NCBI RefSeq assembly: GCF_902150065.1
Contig: NC_044001.1
Location: 19,907,439 to 19,971,438, forward strand
Direction: 5' to 3'
Length of the DNA: 64,000 nt
DNA from: Myripristis murdjan
Taxonomy: Eukaryota > Chordata > Actinopteri > Holocentriformes > Holocentridae
The position numbers and the translations under genes are program-made. Under the pieces are notes generated by a model. It did not search any database and was not told the origin of the DNA. It saw only the letters and a program-made list of their open reading frames with translations. This document shows positions 1 through 26,957 of the stretch, one piece after another; positions within the stretch are counted from its first letter, which is position 1; every line of letters begins with the position of its first letter.

Positions 1-141
1 GAATTTGGGAGTAGGATTCACAGTAAAGTAACAGAGACCCTTATTCTAAGACATTTACCTAGAATAAGAATAACAAGAATTAAAGCAAAAGATTCAGTTT
101 GTTCTTTTTTTCCTTTTCTTTTGTCATGTGAGTTGTTGTTG

Positions 142-189
142 TTATCATTATTATTATTATTGTTAGTAGTAGTAGTAGTAGTAGTAGTA
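142..189. repeat. ATT/AGT trinucleotide microsatellite
   Basis: A run of ATT units passes into a run of AGT units. It lies in the MTHFD1 intron after the last exon visible in the window. No function is suggested. Confidence 0.85.
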
Positions 190-359
190 TTTTTTTGTCA
201 CTGTGCCATATGTGAGACCCCAGGAAGGTTACCTGAGTTTTCATTGGCATCCTTAAATAAACAAATAAAGCTGTAAAAATATATATAAAAACTGACATGA
301 ATGTAATAACAGAGTATTTCAAAGACAAGGTCGCTGAAGCTGCATATATCTTGCTATCA

Positions 360-10762
<10,403 letters not shown>

Positions 10763-11020
10763 CGTGGTGCCTTGACAGTCCACTGGTCCACTGTGATGCT
10801 GGTCTGCCTCTTGACAAGAAGAGAGAGTGGTCTGCTGAAAAACTTTACTTTATCCCAAAGCGTCAGAGAAGATGGGGCGACGCTAGTAACGTAAACCCGG
10901 CTGACAAAACGAGCGCCACGGTTTATAATCTGCGCATTAAGTTTCAAGAATAGCATCTACAGCGTAACTTCCGACTCGCCTACTCGCCAGTGGGTAGAGT
11001 GACACAGAGGAGCGCGGGGT
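10763..11020 (-). promoter_or_regulatory. mthfd1: MTHFD1 5' UTR and core promoter region
   Basis: The sequence just upstream of the MTHFD1 start codon is relatively CpG-rich, with several CG dinucleotides between 10870 and 11020 and no clear TATA box, as expected for a housekeeping gene. The transcription start cannot be fixed. The next gene on the opposite strand starts about 1.5 kb away. Confidence 0.5.
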
Positions 11021-11263
11021 TGTTGTCGAACTGTCAAGCCTGACAGCCAATCAGATAGCTCCAAGCAAATGTGGGAAGACGACATGAACCAATAAGAAGA
11101 TGACTTTTACTAATCCAACCCCTCCCCCTCGGTGAGGCGGAGCTGTTGGCAAATGCAGTGACATGGAGAGACGGCAGGTGGCAGCATTGCTTCGACGTCG
11201 GTTTAGTTTCTTGTCCAACAACGGGTGAGGTTAATGGATGTTTTTTTTTTTTTTTTTTAATGG

Positions 11264-12115
11264 AGAATGGCGTCGGATGAGGAGGCAGAGAGCGAAATTC
11301 AAACTGAGGATGAGGATGAGGCAGAGGATACGAGAGGAGGAGAAGAAACGAAGGGAAGAAAGGGTCGAAGTATATCAAGTGATTCTCGTTGGGATGAAAG
11401 CACATCGACACAAACCGACGAGATCTTCAAAGACCCACATGCGGTCGGAAAGTTCGACGCCAAAGAAAAAAAAACTAGGAGATTTTGTGGATTTTGAGGA
11501 GTCATGGTCGGTGTGTTTGACTTTCGAATAGGAATTGTCTGAAAGAATATAGCGGTGTTATTACAGTTACAGATGCTGTTGCTGTCAGGGACAAGGACAT
11601 GCTGCTGCGGACTGTAGAAGAGACAGGAGATATGGAAAGAGGGTTTCAGTGTGGAGAGCTGTAAAGAAAAGGCAAAGTGTCTGCACTACAACGGGAGTCA
11701 CCACCACTTCCCACACCAGTGTCCGATACGGGTTAAAGAAGTGAATGTGAATATGATCAGAGAAGAAAAGGCATTATCTTAAACTGAAGCTGTTAAGAAA
11801 AAGGAAGAAAATGATGAAATAGTGGCAGTGCAAAAGGAACCAGAGGAGAAAAGAAAAGGAACTGATCAAAACATCTATATGGACAAAAACGGGTTTGGTG
11901 CATTCATTGCCATGGTTATAAATTGTGCTGTGGAAATACAAGGAAATCAGAGAGGATTAAGATGGTATTAGAGATGAGTCGGATAATATATTGAGGAAGG
12001 GATTTGCATCACTGAAAATAGGTTGCAACGTGGAAGTGTTAAAATCCAGTAGGAGGCGGTAATGCATTATAATTGTTTGCGAGGCGCCATAAAACAAAAC
12101 GAAGAAGAAGAAGAT
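11264..12115 (+). mobile_element. Decayed non-LTR retrotransposon (LINE) ORF1/zinc-knuckle fragment with GAA tail
   Basis: An acidic open stretch at 11267-11497 is followed at about 11571-11615 by a zinc-knuckle pattern (CQGQGHAAADC, fitting C-x4-G-H-x4-C). A further stretch resembling the C-terminal part of fish LINE ORF1 proteins follows (CPIRVKEVNV, then a KALS..EAVKK block). The segment ends at 12048-12115 with a GGCGGTAATGC / GGCGCCATAAAAC block and a short (GAA)n tail, a 3' end seen on many fish retroposons. It is old and non-functional. A gag-type origin cannot be fully excluded, but the GAA tail favours a LINE. It ends about 150 bp before the C14orf28 start codon. Confidence 0.6.
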
Positions 12116-12271
12116 GTTTATGGGCGTAACTTGACGTTAGCCGAGGATGTGCTTTGTAAACCCCTTGCCAAGGAGGTGCCAGCGTTTAGAAACCACCAGT
12201 AAGTGCGAGAAAACACCACCGAGCTGTGTGGCTGTGAACCTGGAGTGAGACATGAAGAAACTCAGAGAACA

Positions 12272-15751
<3,480 letters not shown>

Positions 15752-18700
15752 ACTAATCTGAGGTCAACTGGACGCACAAGGGATAAGCAGCAGGCACACC
15801 GTGACAGGACCGGAAACGTCCTCCCTAACCCCTTTGAAGGCATTACATTACTCGCGTAGTCGTTCAACATACCGTTTCACAACTTATTCCATATTTAGAT
15901 TTTGATATTGCTTCCTTCCTTCCAACAGTGGCTTTGTCTGTTAGCTCTGAGATTATTACTGCTGAATGACACGTGCTCTATTTTGCCTGAACGCTTGCAG
16001 AAAGCTCACTGAGCAAAATGAAAATTGCTTCTCCTTTTTGGCCATGCTTGGAATCCAAGAATATAATGGACTATAATAGTTCTGGGCTGGTATGCACAAA
16101 TGATAGTTCGACTAAATATTACACATCAAAGCTTCACATGAGAAATGTCATACTGTTTTAACAAGATAATGGTTAGATGAATTAATTACATTTACATGTA
16201 TTTGCTGTAAAGCAGTCTTGTACCCACAATTGTCATGAGGGGAGTGTTAGGAGGTCTACACAGGAAATACAGTGTATATTTCCAGTATAGCTTGCTGATG
16301 TACAGCTTTTAATGTGAGCCTGTTAGCATTTCTTTGCATTACATTTTTGCATATCAGCCCTTGCCTCAAATTGAACTGGTGCTCTTTCTATTTACACTGT
16401 GGTTTAAGAGGAAATCAACCAAATTCAGTAACACTTTGAGTTTGTTCGTCATGTTAATTTCTCTCTTTTTTGTTGAGATGTTAGTTGGTGGAGGTAAACA
16501 GTAAACTAAGTGGTACAAAAAGTTCAAATGATATTCAGAGGTTGTACAACATTTGAGTAGAGCCAGAAATGTGATTTCATTTCTCACACTAATATTCTAG
16601 CACAAACATGACCTGTGTACAAGCTTATTTGCCTTTGGGGGCACCAAGTTGGCACATTTTCCATATTGATCCAACTAAAGTGAAGCTATTTAACACTATA
16701 GCTCAGCACATACAGCACAAGACCTCAAATTATCAGTATCACACAGTGCCTCTGCCAATGAAGTGTGTAAAACTAAACGAAATCCTCTTATTTGGTAAAA
16801 GTTGCTGTGTCCAGCCGTTACAGTTCCTAATTGCCATTTTTCTATGCAGTTGCTGTCAATCTTTTCAAATGTAATACAGATATTTTTATACTGCACTTGT
16901 ATTGATTTGTTGTGTTGTTTTGTTGTGCATTGCATGGATGGGTACAGTGAGGCCAATAAGAGCAAACAGTACCTTTAAGGCAGGCATTTATTTATTTTAA
17001 CTGGGTACAACTGCACCACACAAACTGACTAAAATGTATGTAAAATGTCTTCAATCAAAACATGATCAAATGTGAAAAAAGCTACTGCTTCTACATCTAA
17101 GGTTATCTTGTACTTCCAGTAATAATCCACAGGATATAAAATTCAAGATCATCGCCTTAAATCAGACACACAATGGGAAATGTAAAAGAAGCAGAGTGGT
17201 AATTTGGCTAACATTGACATCAGTTTCAAAGGATTCCTTTCACACACTAAACACTCAAGTGGCAGTCCATTCCAGACCTGATGTTACTCCTCCTCCTGCT
17301 TTCTTTAAAACAAGCACTTTGGTGAGAGTGGTGACAAAAAACAAGACATTGGTTAGGCCATAATAAAAACGAGCATGAACTTCGTCTTACAACATCCCTT
17401 CTTTTTGCAGATTCACGTTTGCAGATTTCATCAGGCTCTCCCCAAAAATGAACTAGTCAGTATACACCTTGGAAATCAACACAGTTCTTAAAAATTGACA
17501 CAACGTGTGACACATGTACGCAACACTAAATGAATGATGGCAGCAGCACACAATTACGCCTGCGTGATTTGTGCTCCAGTTAACGACGCCTAGGGTTTAA
17601 AGTGACCAACACAAACCACAATAAACATGAGACAGAAGACAGAATTTGCAATCAAAACCAGCCTAGGTAATGTTAAGAACATGAATAAAAACTAGAATTA
17701 TTATAAATATAATGAAACAAACTCCATTCTAAACATAACTTACATATTTATAGCGTATGGGTTGCACTGAGTTATGGAAAAACAATCTTAAAAATTAACA
17801 GGAAATTACAGATGCAACCTATCTGCAACATCATAACCTGGAAATGTCTCACCAGCTGTATTTTTTTCCTCCATTTTCTTTAATTTAGGAACACCCTGGC
17901 CAGTTAGCAAGGCGCAAGTTCTCATCTGTAGTAGTGATTTTTGAGAAGAAACTGTCAGTATTTTTTTTTTTTTTTTTTTTACTTAAACGTTTAAGCTTAA
18001 GAGTGCAAGGATGAACAGGAGGAGCAAGTGTGCTGTCTCCTGTTTTTGTTAAAAGGCTTCAATGTGATTTTGCCAATGAAGAATAACACGGTCAATTCCT
18101 TTTGAATCTGACAAAATATAAAAACAAGCCTTGGACAAATGAGCCAGCACACACAACACAAGTTTAACATGATAGGATGAGACAAAGCCAGTGGTACCGT
18201 TTGATGTTTCAGACAAGCGTTATTAGCCAACAACAGACATGCCATGTGTGACTCCATTACTGTGAGATGAGATGCCTTGGCTTTTGAAGACTAAACACAC
18301 ACACACACACACACACACATACACAAAAAAAAAAATAACTGATCCAACACAGGAAACATAAATCTTATTGCATCATCTAAATGCCATCAGCCTAAATTAA
18401 AACATATGTACAAATTACAATATGTATCAAATAGTTTGGTAAGTGCAATGCAGAGCTCTATTTAAGTTTCCACTTCTGTGCAAACGTGTACAATGCAACT
18501 CCGACTGAACTCAAACAAAAACAGAGACTCAAAAAAGACACGCCTAATCTGTCATAGTCAAGTGCTCCATCTATTGCCTCACATTGCCTGAGCCATCCGT
18601 TGCTCTCGAGTCTAGCCCCAGGCTGTGTACAGCCAGCCCGCAGTCACACAAACCATGGGGAGGACGCAGAGTTTACTGGTCTGGTTCCTCTCCCAGGGCC

Positions 18701-20584
18701 ACAGGTTTGGCGACAGGGAAAACTTGGCCCGAGTCAGCTAGTACAGCCCTTCCTGCAGTATAATCCCCCTCAATATGACAGCGTGGAAGAATGTAGCACT
18801 TCTACATGAGCAATAAGGGAGAAACTTTTTTTATTATTATTGTGGCACAAGGGGAAAAGCTATTCATAGCTCTCGAGGTTGGGGAAAGTTCTATCAGACT
18901 TGAGAAAGGAGGTCATTTTTGGCACTTCACATGGGGCTCTGAACAGATTACCTCTAACCTGAGCTTGCCAGCAAGACCTTGGCCACATGAGGCTCACATG
19001 TTTTTGGTGGCTGGGCAGTGAGCATGAAGAGCGGGTGTCAGAGCCAATCAGAAACAGAAAAAGCCTTGTTCCTAGCTGGCAACAGAGTGGCAACACACCG
19101 GCTATAGAAATTCTGAGACAATGAAAAAGCATCTTCATATCCTGCAACAGGGCAATGTGTCAAGGAAGCCATTGCTTTGTGGAAACTCAAAGGAAGGGGA
19201 GAGACGACAACAAAGATCAGTATAAACAAATCATAGTGCTAATTCACAGACTTAAGAGATAAAGAAATTATGAACTTTGTGGCTTTCAAACCACAGGCCT
19301 CCCTTACTACTTCATTTTTTATTGCATGGTGGGGACAGGGCTTCTAGATTCTGAGCATTTTAATGCACATCTCTAAGACAGTAACTTAACAGAGGCTCAA
19401 CAGAGGTTGACCTCACTGTGTGAGGCAACACAGACACAAACAGCTGAATCCTGAATCCTAAATATAGCACCAGTTAGTATTGTGTACAGACTAAGGGGGG
19501 AAAAGAGGGGCCAAGGTTGATTTCAACAACTGTGAAGAGGCGCGAAGTGCGTGACCTGACGATAGGAAGGTGTAACAGAAGCTGTAACATGGGGGATTAC
19601 TGGATGGTTCCGAGGATAACTCAGACTTGTAGCAAATATTTTCAGGGGACCTCAGCGGGGTTTGTTTGTCATTTACCTCTATACTGACCCTTGAATCAAA
19701 TTGCACACACGCCCACACACAAACGCCCACACACACGTGACCCAGTGCAGAAAAACATTTACAGGCAATGCACTAGAGGATATATTCATATCTATATATT
19801 TCATTTAGACTATTTACAAGAGAGAAAAAAGGCAGCCCTTTTTAAGTAAATATAAAGATTCCAATTTTTCTCTTTTTGTGAAGCACTGATTTCGATGCAG
19901 AGGTCTCAAACTCGGTGTGCGAACTCCCGTGTCAATCAGTTCTGCACACAGACACGCAACAAAACAAACAATCCTTCTATCTGACATGCACGTACTCCCG
20001 AGCATACACGCAGACATACACACTAAATGGCCAACAACCACAGTTTCACAAAAATACACAAGCAAACTGATTCTACAAAATGTGAACATATAGTTCTGCT
20101 TGCAGGAAAATTAAAAAAAGACTAGAGTGTTACACACAGAATTAATGGCATGAACAAGATCAAGGACAAGAACAAAAACAATGTCTGCCAACATAACACA
20201 GAATGCTGAAAGAAACAAAGTGACAGATTTCTCCCACAATCCTCTGGTAAATGGTTCAGAGTCCTTGTGGTCCAGCAGCAGCAGAGTGGTCGTCTCCTCA
20301 TCTCCGTGACAACAGCCGTCCGATCATCTTCCTCTCTTATCCACACACATGCGCGCGCACACACAGCTCGTCCTCAGCTCTCCAGCCATGTCTCTGGTCC
20401 CGTACCTGCCAGCTAGCCCGGCGCACCCATCCACACAGCAGGCTTTCTTCTTCTCGGGTGTTCACGTCGGTGTGCAGTCCTCCACGGCTCCTGGAGGATG
20501 AATGTGAGGAAGGAGGAGACAACAAAAAAGAAAAGCCTTTTCGTCTAAGTTTTCTTACGGGGTCCTAGCCAGTCGGGCCATGGG
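15752..20584. other. Facing 3' UTRs of C14orf28 and KLHL28
   Basis: No coding exon is supported between the two stop codons. The left part is presumably the C14orf28 3' UTR, in which I see no canonical AATAAA on the plus strand before about 16980. The right part is presumably a long KLHL28 3' UTR, with candidate minus-strand poly(A) signals at 19317-19322 and 16987-16996. A short (CA)n tract lies at 18297-18320 and a poly-T at about 17961-17981. Transcript ends are inferred. Confidence 0.55.
16987..16996 (-). terminator. klhl28: Candidate distal KLHL28 poly(A) signal
   Basis: Two overlapping AATAAA hexamers on the minus strand. If used, the KLHL28 3' UTR would be about 3.6 kb and would end close to the C14orf28 3' UTR. 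Confidence 0.4.
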
Positions 20585-23500
20585 TCAAAGGGCAGTCAGA
20601 CCAAAGTTACAACGGCAGTACATCATGCCACTAGAGTCCAACCAGCTGTCTGTTATAGGGTCATAGCGCTGGACAGTGTTCAGGTAGGACGACCCCGAGT
20701 GACCCCCCACCACATAGAGGTAGTTGTCCACGATGGCAGAGCCCACACCTGGGAGACAGAAAACAATGACATATAACAATAAACAATAAACAATAAAACT
20801 TAAGATAAAGTCAACACTGAAAATTCCACTTATTTCTAAATAACCACTGGAAAATATATGCTCAGAAGTTTATATACCCTGGCAGAATTTGTCAAATATT
20901 GACATTTTTTGTAAAATATGACTGATAATGCAGAAAACTTTTCTTTTATTTAGGAACAGTGGTCAGGCAAAGCCATTTATTATCACATGATTGTATGTGT
21001 CCTTTTTAAATCGTAATGATAACTAATATCACCCAAATGGCCCCGATCAAAAGTTTACATACCCTTCAATGTTTGGCCTGATAATATACACACAAGTTGA
21101 CACACACAGGTTTAAATTGCCATTAAGTGTAAGTTTGATTGTAATTAGTGTCTCAGTTTAAATAGTCAGTGAGTTTCTTAGCTCTTAAGAAACACAGAAG
21201 CACATTTCATCCAGGTCTGCGAGAAAAGGTAGTTAAACTTTTTAAATCAGGAAAAGGATATGTAAAGATATCCAAAGATTTGAAAACGCCAATCAGTAGA
21301 TTTCAGCCACAACTGCCAGGAAATTGGTCGGGATGCAAAGAAAAACCCACAAGCAGCTTCAGCTGAAATACAGGCTTCACTGCAATAAAGTTGTGTGGCT
21401 GTTGCAAGATACACAATAAGGAGGTGCTTGAACAAAATGGGCTGCATGGTCGAGTTGCCAGAAAAAAAGATGTTACTGTGCCAACACCACAAAACAGCCC
21501 ACTTACAATATGCCAAACAGCAACTAGAAAAGACTCACAACTTCTGTAGCAAAGTCATTTGGAGTGATAAGACTAAAATTGAACTCTATGGTCACAACCA
21601 TAAATGCTATGTTTGGAGAGGAGTCAACAAGGCTTATGATGAAAAGCACATCATCCCTACTGTGAAGCATGGAAGTGGATCTCTGATGTATTAGTGGTGT
21701 GTAAGCTACAAAGGCACAGGGAATTTAGTCAAAACTGATGGCAAGATGAATGCAGCAAGTTATCAGAAAATACTGTAAGACAGTTTGCATTCATTAGCCT
21801 AGAAGCTGCACATGAGACATACTTGGACTTTCCAATATGATCCAAAATATAAGGCCGAGTCGAACCTTCAGAGGCTACAGCAGAATATAGTGAAGGTTCT
21901 GGAGTGGCCATCACAATCTCCTGACCTCAATGACTACGTTTACATGCACACCATATTCCGATTCGGGTCAATATTCTGGTTAAGGTAAAATTTCAAATAA
22001 GGAGTTTATATGCGCTGCAGAAACTGGAATATTCCGTTTACATGTTACATGGCATATTCCCGTGTTTCGTAATCCACACTCTTATTTAAAGCAACACTCA
22101 ACCTGCGGAGGGCAGCAATATGCCTATAGGCGTCTGGTCTGCCGGAAATACAGAAGAAGAAGATGTCGCTATTTCTGTGTTTTCGATATACTCCATGATA
22201 TTTAGTCTTTCATTACCTGAAGGCAGACCGCAGTCTCCTCCTCACTCCTAACATGCTGGCTCTTGCTTTTCTCCATGTTTTTCACCATGTTGTTCTCCCT
22301 GCTTGCAGTAACCATAAAAACAAAGACGCCCCAGAACTCCTTGCGAATCAAGCATGCGCAGACGTAACTGAATATTCCGGTACAGGGCATTTTGCAATTA
22401 AGGCGTTTACATGGCACAATATTCTGGTTAAAACAGGCATAAGCCAGGGGTCTTATTCGGAATTTTCTCCAACCGGAATATGACCTTAATCAGGTTCGGT
22501 ACATGTTTACATGATTCGTGCGCAACCGGAATATTGAGGATATTCCGAATAATACAGGAATATGGTGTGCATGGAAACATGGTCAATATCACTGAGTCAC
22601 TTTATGGAGATCTCCAACGTGCAGTTCATGTAAGGCAACCAAAGAATTCACTGACCCCGAAGGCTTTTTGCTAAGGAGAACGGGCAGCTTTACCACCTGA
22701 GAAAATAAAGGGCCTCATCCACAACTATCACACAAGACTGCAAGCAATCATTGCGGCTAAAAGGGACAATACACAGTTTTAAGAGATAAGGGTATGCAAA
22801 CTTTTGAACGGTTACCATCTCATTTTCTTAATTGCTGTTTTGTTTAATAATTGTGCTATTCTGTGATGCCTTATAGTTTAGTTTGAATCCCATTAAAAAT
22901 AAAAGAGATGTGTTTTGCGTGATCACTCGTGTTTTCTTTAAAGAATGGTGCACATCTTACAGACTCTGCCAGGATATGTAAACTTATGAGCACAACAGCA
23001 TATAAAAACCTAATAACTGCTGCATAATTGAGTTAAGGTATTTCTCCTAATATTCACTGTCTGAATGGAATAATTAATTACTTTTTAATGATCTCAACTC
23101 ACCAGTTCGAGGTTCATTCATGGGCCGACAAGCTGTCCACTGGTTCTGATGTGGGTCGTATCTCTCGATGCTGGACAGGTGGGACACTCCATTATGTCCG
23201 CCTACCACAAATATGAACCCTAGCATGACCCCAACTCCAAAGTTGATCCTCTTATCTGCCATGGGGGCTACCATTTCCCAGGCATCCTTGCTGGGGTCAT
23301 AGCGCTCCACACTGTGAACAGCAAGCACAGCCTGATTTGCAAAACGCACACAAAGGTAAGCACCATAATCCTGCGGGTGAGTGGTGGTGCACTGGGTGAC
23401 TTTCTAAGTAAAGGCAGACTATATAAATAAACCCTAAAATCACTTTAATCTGATCATTTGAAGAATGATTTTGGTGTTCATCTTTACAATAAAGCAGACA

Positions 23501-26500
23501 ATCTTAGGTAAATCTACTCTGCATAAAAGCTAATTTTTAAGTAGCATTTTTCTGTGATTGGGAACCCAGAATCACAACGGGTAATAGTGTACCAAGGTGT
23601 TAACTGTCGCATGAGACAACACTAAGTGGTTTCATGCACTAATTCACCTAAACTGCACAGATGTAGTGCTTAAAAATGGACCAAAAATACTCAGATAGTA
23701 TTTCTTAAAAAGGTACAGAGGGAACAAACGGTTAAATTATGCCCTGCACTGTGTTTGATCATGAACCCAGTGCAACTAGTCTAATGAGCCCACCTATGGC
23801 CTTTGTGAATTGCCTTAGCAGAGTCAAGGTGATGAAACCCTTGACAACAACTGGTGATTTGGGAATTGCCTCACAGTATGTACGGGTATACAAGCCACCG
23901 GGGAAAGAAAAACAGTCCCCAAAGATTCTCTGTCCAAACACACTCTCCTGAGAGATTTGGGGAGTCAGGGAAACCAGCAACAACAGAGACATTCCTCTCC
24001 ACTGATCCACAGCAACAACACAGATCCAACCGGCTGTGCACAGGCTCCTTCTCTACAAAAACTTCAGAAGCCACTTCTGTCTGTTAAGTTTCCTCTCTAC
24101 TCATTAACAGGCCACTGGTCATTTTCTCAGCAACACTTAACATATTTCACTTGTTTGCCACTTCTATTAGATAACTATCAGGACCTTGAGAAACAAAGTT
24201 TGCTTAGAGCTTATAGAGGGCTCAAAGATTTTCCACAGGATCAAAGCCCATGTAAGAAAACATAAACATGTTAAATATGATATCAAATATAATCTGTGAG
24301 AAAAAAAGAAGGGTTAGAGGCATGTTCTGAGGTTATATGGCTTTCTGCAGCTTTGGTCACAGTCAGTCACTTACACTTACTTTGATAACAGAAGGAGGTG
24401 TGCAATGTCATAAATCACTGCCAATAGGGTAAAACATAAGTTGAACAAATGGAAAGCAGCGCTGAGTAAGATAAAATCACAAAGTCAACTGCTTGTTGTG
24501 TGACACAGACATACATGCCAACTCATCTATACACACACACACAACACGTTTTTTAATGTTGTCTGGGTTGTACAGAAGTTGGATGTATTTTGCTACTTTG
24601 ATTTTTAGACATGTTCTCCATCCCTAATCTCATCGCGGTGCAAAACAATAGAAAATCAATACAGTTGACAATATAGTGCTATTTTTGGTAGTATTATATT
24701 GATTCTTTAGCCCTTTGTATCTTTGTGTATCCTTTATGCGCTTCATTTTCAAATGTTATGACATTTACGTTTTAGTGCACCATGTTATGTTAGGTGCATT
24801 GTGCTAATTCTCTTTAAATAAAATGTAATAGGAATTTTGAAATAAATTGCTTAGAGACAGTTCGTCACCCAGCCCCACCTAATACAAAGTACATGTTGTA
24901 TTTATAAAACCAGTGATGGAGAACTTACATTTCCACAGATAGAACAACTGCTAACCACACTTGTTGCTAGTACCTGTTCATGTGGGCTGGGCCATAGCCT
25001 CCTATGGCGTACACCATGCCATCCAGCACAGCAGTGGCAAAGCAGCTGCGGGACTTTGTCATGGGTGCCACAGGCTGCCACTCCTTCATCTTGGGAACGT
25101 ATTTTTCCACCGACTGGAGGTAATACTGGCCGTCGTAACCTCCCAGGGCGTACAGCTCCCCAGCCAGGACCACCACCCCGAGTGTGCTGCGGCACTCGGC
25201 CATGCGCTCCACCGAGGACCAGGTGTTGGTGTCCGGGTCCCACCTCTCTACCGTGCTCTCGTGTCTCCGATAGCTGATGCCCTGCCTCATGTGCGTGGCG
25301 ATGCCTCCCACCACGTACACCTTCTGGTCCAGCACTGCCACTCCAAACTCATATCTCGGCACACTGAGCGGTGCGAGCCCTATCCATGAATCTGTCTGAG
25401 GGAAATACATTTCCATGCTGCAAAGTAAAGACAGAAAATACCCAGTAAATAAATGTTTGCTTTACTTACAAAGATGATACCAACCATATAGAAATTTGAA
25501 ACCTTGATTTGAAAACCAAAAAAGGTTACTGGCATTTAGGAATATCACGACACCAGAGTCTTGGTAGTCTTGGTAGGTAATACAAATATTTTTAATGCGT
25601 GAACTGACACCACGGCAAAAACATAAATCCTATTCAGTACACACTGACACTGACTGATTTTGTGTAAGAAAGAAAAAAGTGCCTCCAGTCCAGCTGTATC
25701 AATAAATACATGTGATTATGTGCTCTCAATTAGATTTACAGCCCTGTCCGCATGAATGCAATTTTGTTTCAAGTATTTTAACATACAGACTAAGACAACA
25801 TTAGATTAACAACACTGAGTTACAGAGCGATTTATCAAACCTCATCAGCACTACGAACACTAAAAACACTATTACTGGTATGGTTCTCAAAATTTTGGTC
25901 TTGAATTGGTATCCAAATATTGCCTCTTATGACAACCCTGCATGTATTACCTTTCTAGTGTGGCAAACAGTCCAGCCTTGCCTCCAACTGCAAGCAGCAC
26001 CTTGGGGGCACACCGGGGTCGCGTGGACAGCACCGTCTGATAGGACAGCCGGTGTTCAGGCATGAAATGATATTTGAGGGCCTCGTTGAGCAGGTGCTTG
26101 CACGCGTGGTCATCACGTATAAGGTGGTTGGCTTCATATAGGCGGGTGAGGAATTTGACGCTGAGGAGAGGAAGGCGCACACAGTGCAGCAGCTGGGCCA
26201 GATGCTGCTGTCGCTCAGTCACATCATACTTGATCCACGACTCCAGGGCGTAAAACACAGTTTCCTCAGTGACCACCTTAAGGCAGTCGTTGGACACTAT
26301 TTCGTCCAACTCGGCCCTCGTCAGCTCAAAAAACTCCTCTGTCTGACACACTTCCTCAAAGTTCTGACAGATGAACTTGGTGGCAGCCAGACACAGGTCG
26401 TGGCAGCCATAAGTCTCAGCAAAGCGGGAGATGCCTATGCAGTTCCCAGCATCCAGCTGGCTCTCTAAGAAAGAACAGCACTCCTTGAGCACTAGCTTGA

Positions 26501-26957
26501 CCTGGAGCAGGTTGGCCGCTGGTAGCAGAGATTCCACTGTTTCCTGGGAGATAAAAACAGTGCCAGTGTATGCATACTCGACGATGGCCTAGGAGGAAAG
26601 AAGAAAAGACACTGTAAAGGCTTCATCAAAACAAAAACAGAGGTAAAACACTTGATCAGGGCAGCTTTAAAAAAAATATGCTGGCTACAAGCGTACCTGG
26701 AGAGCTGCCTCGTCGATGCACTGGAATTCCACTTCAGAGGTCTCCTTTTCTGACAGGTTGCCCGTGAACATGGCCTTGAAGTAGGGGCTGATGCTGGCCA
26801 GCACTACTTTATGGGCATGGATCTTGGCATCACCCACACGCAGCACAATGTCACATAGTTCATGATCCTGCCGCAAGAGCTGGAGGCCTTGCAGCAACTG
26901 CTCAGAGTGCGGCCGTGTCAGACTGGCAAGCATATAAGACTGGGCCTGCTGGTCCAT
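20585..26957 (-). CDS. klhl28: KLHL28 (BTBD5), BTB-BACK-Kelch protein
   Basis: Likely substrate adaptor for a cullin-3 ubiquitin ligase, by family; the substrate is unknown. Minus-strand coding exons: 26697-26957, 25951-26588, 24974-25417, 23103-23311, 20585-20748. These give exactly 571 codons plus stop, the length I recall for human KLHL28. The BTB domain is at about residues 35-140 (DHELCDIVLRVGD, HAHKVVLASISPYFKAMFTG), the BACK domain at about 145-250 (CIGISRFAETYGC), and Kelch repeats run from about 285 to the end (repeated VVGG and YAIGGYG motifs). The C-terminus is CRCNFGLTAL. The start codon is the first codon after an acceptor (CAG|ATG at 26958), so all 5' UTR lies in upstream exon(s) near 28.1-28.7 kb. 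The intron between exons 4 and 5 holds a nested transposon. Position between C14orf28 and TOGARAM1 matches human 14q21. Confidence 0.98.
20857..22995 (+). mobile_element. Tc1/mariner DNA transposon, inactive, in KLHL28 intron 4
   Basis: Imperfect terminal inverted repeats flank this element: CTCAGAAGTTTATATACCC on the left, and CTCATAAGTTTACATATCC when the right end is read in reverse. Both continue into CTGGCAGA. Inside, plus-strand reading blocks match Tc1 transposase: an N-terminal helix-turn-helix block with SGKGYVKISKDLK near 21247, and catalytic-core blocks such as KVIWSDKTKIELYGHNHKCY near 21552. The reading frame is broken into separate pieces and the element is interrupted by another at 21932-22582. 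Without that insert it is about 1.5 kb, the usual Tc1 size. Ends are accurate to a few bases. Confidence 0.88.
21932..22582. mobile_element. Non-autonomous DNA element nested inside the Tc1 copy
   Basis: A 651-bp block has inverted ends: CGTTTACATGCACACCATAT at the left and TGTTTCCATGCACACCATAT when the right end is read in reverse. It is flanked on both sides by TCAAT (21927-21931 and 22583-22587), a likely target-site duplication. Across the block the Tc1 sequence resumes (cctgacctcaat then atcactgagtcac). No transposase is encoded. Many CGGAATAT-like subrepeats lie inside both ends. Superfamily not determined. Confidence 0.82.

Noticed and set aside
10763-12271. MTHFD1 and C14orf28 as a tight bidirectional promoter pair
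   Set aside because: The start codons are about 1.5 kb apart with LINE sequence between, so a shared core promoter is not supported.
15752-20584. A possible extra gene between C14orf28 and KLHL28
   Set aside because: All open frames are short, overlap in conflicting frames and show no family motif. Two facing 3' UTRs explain the interval.
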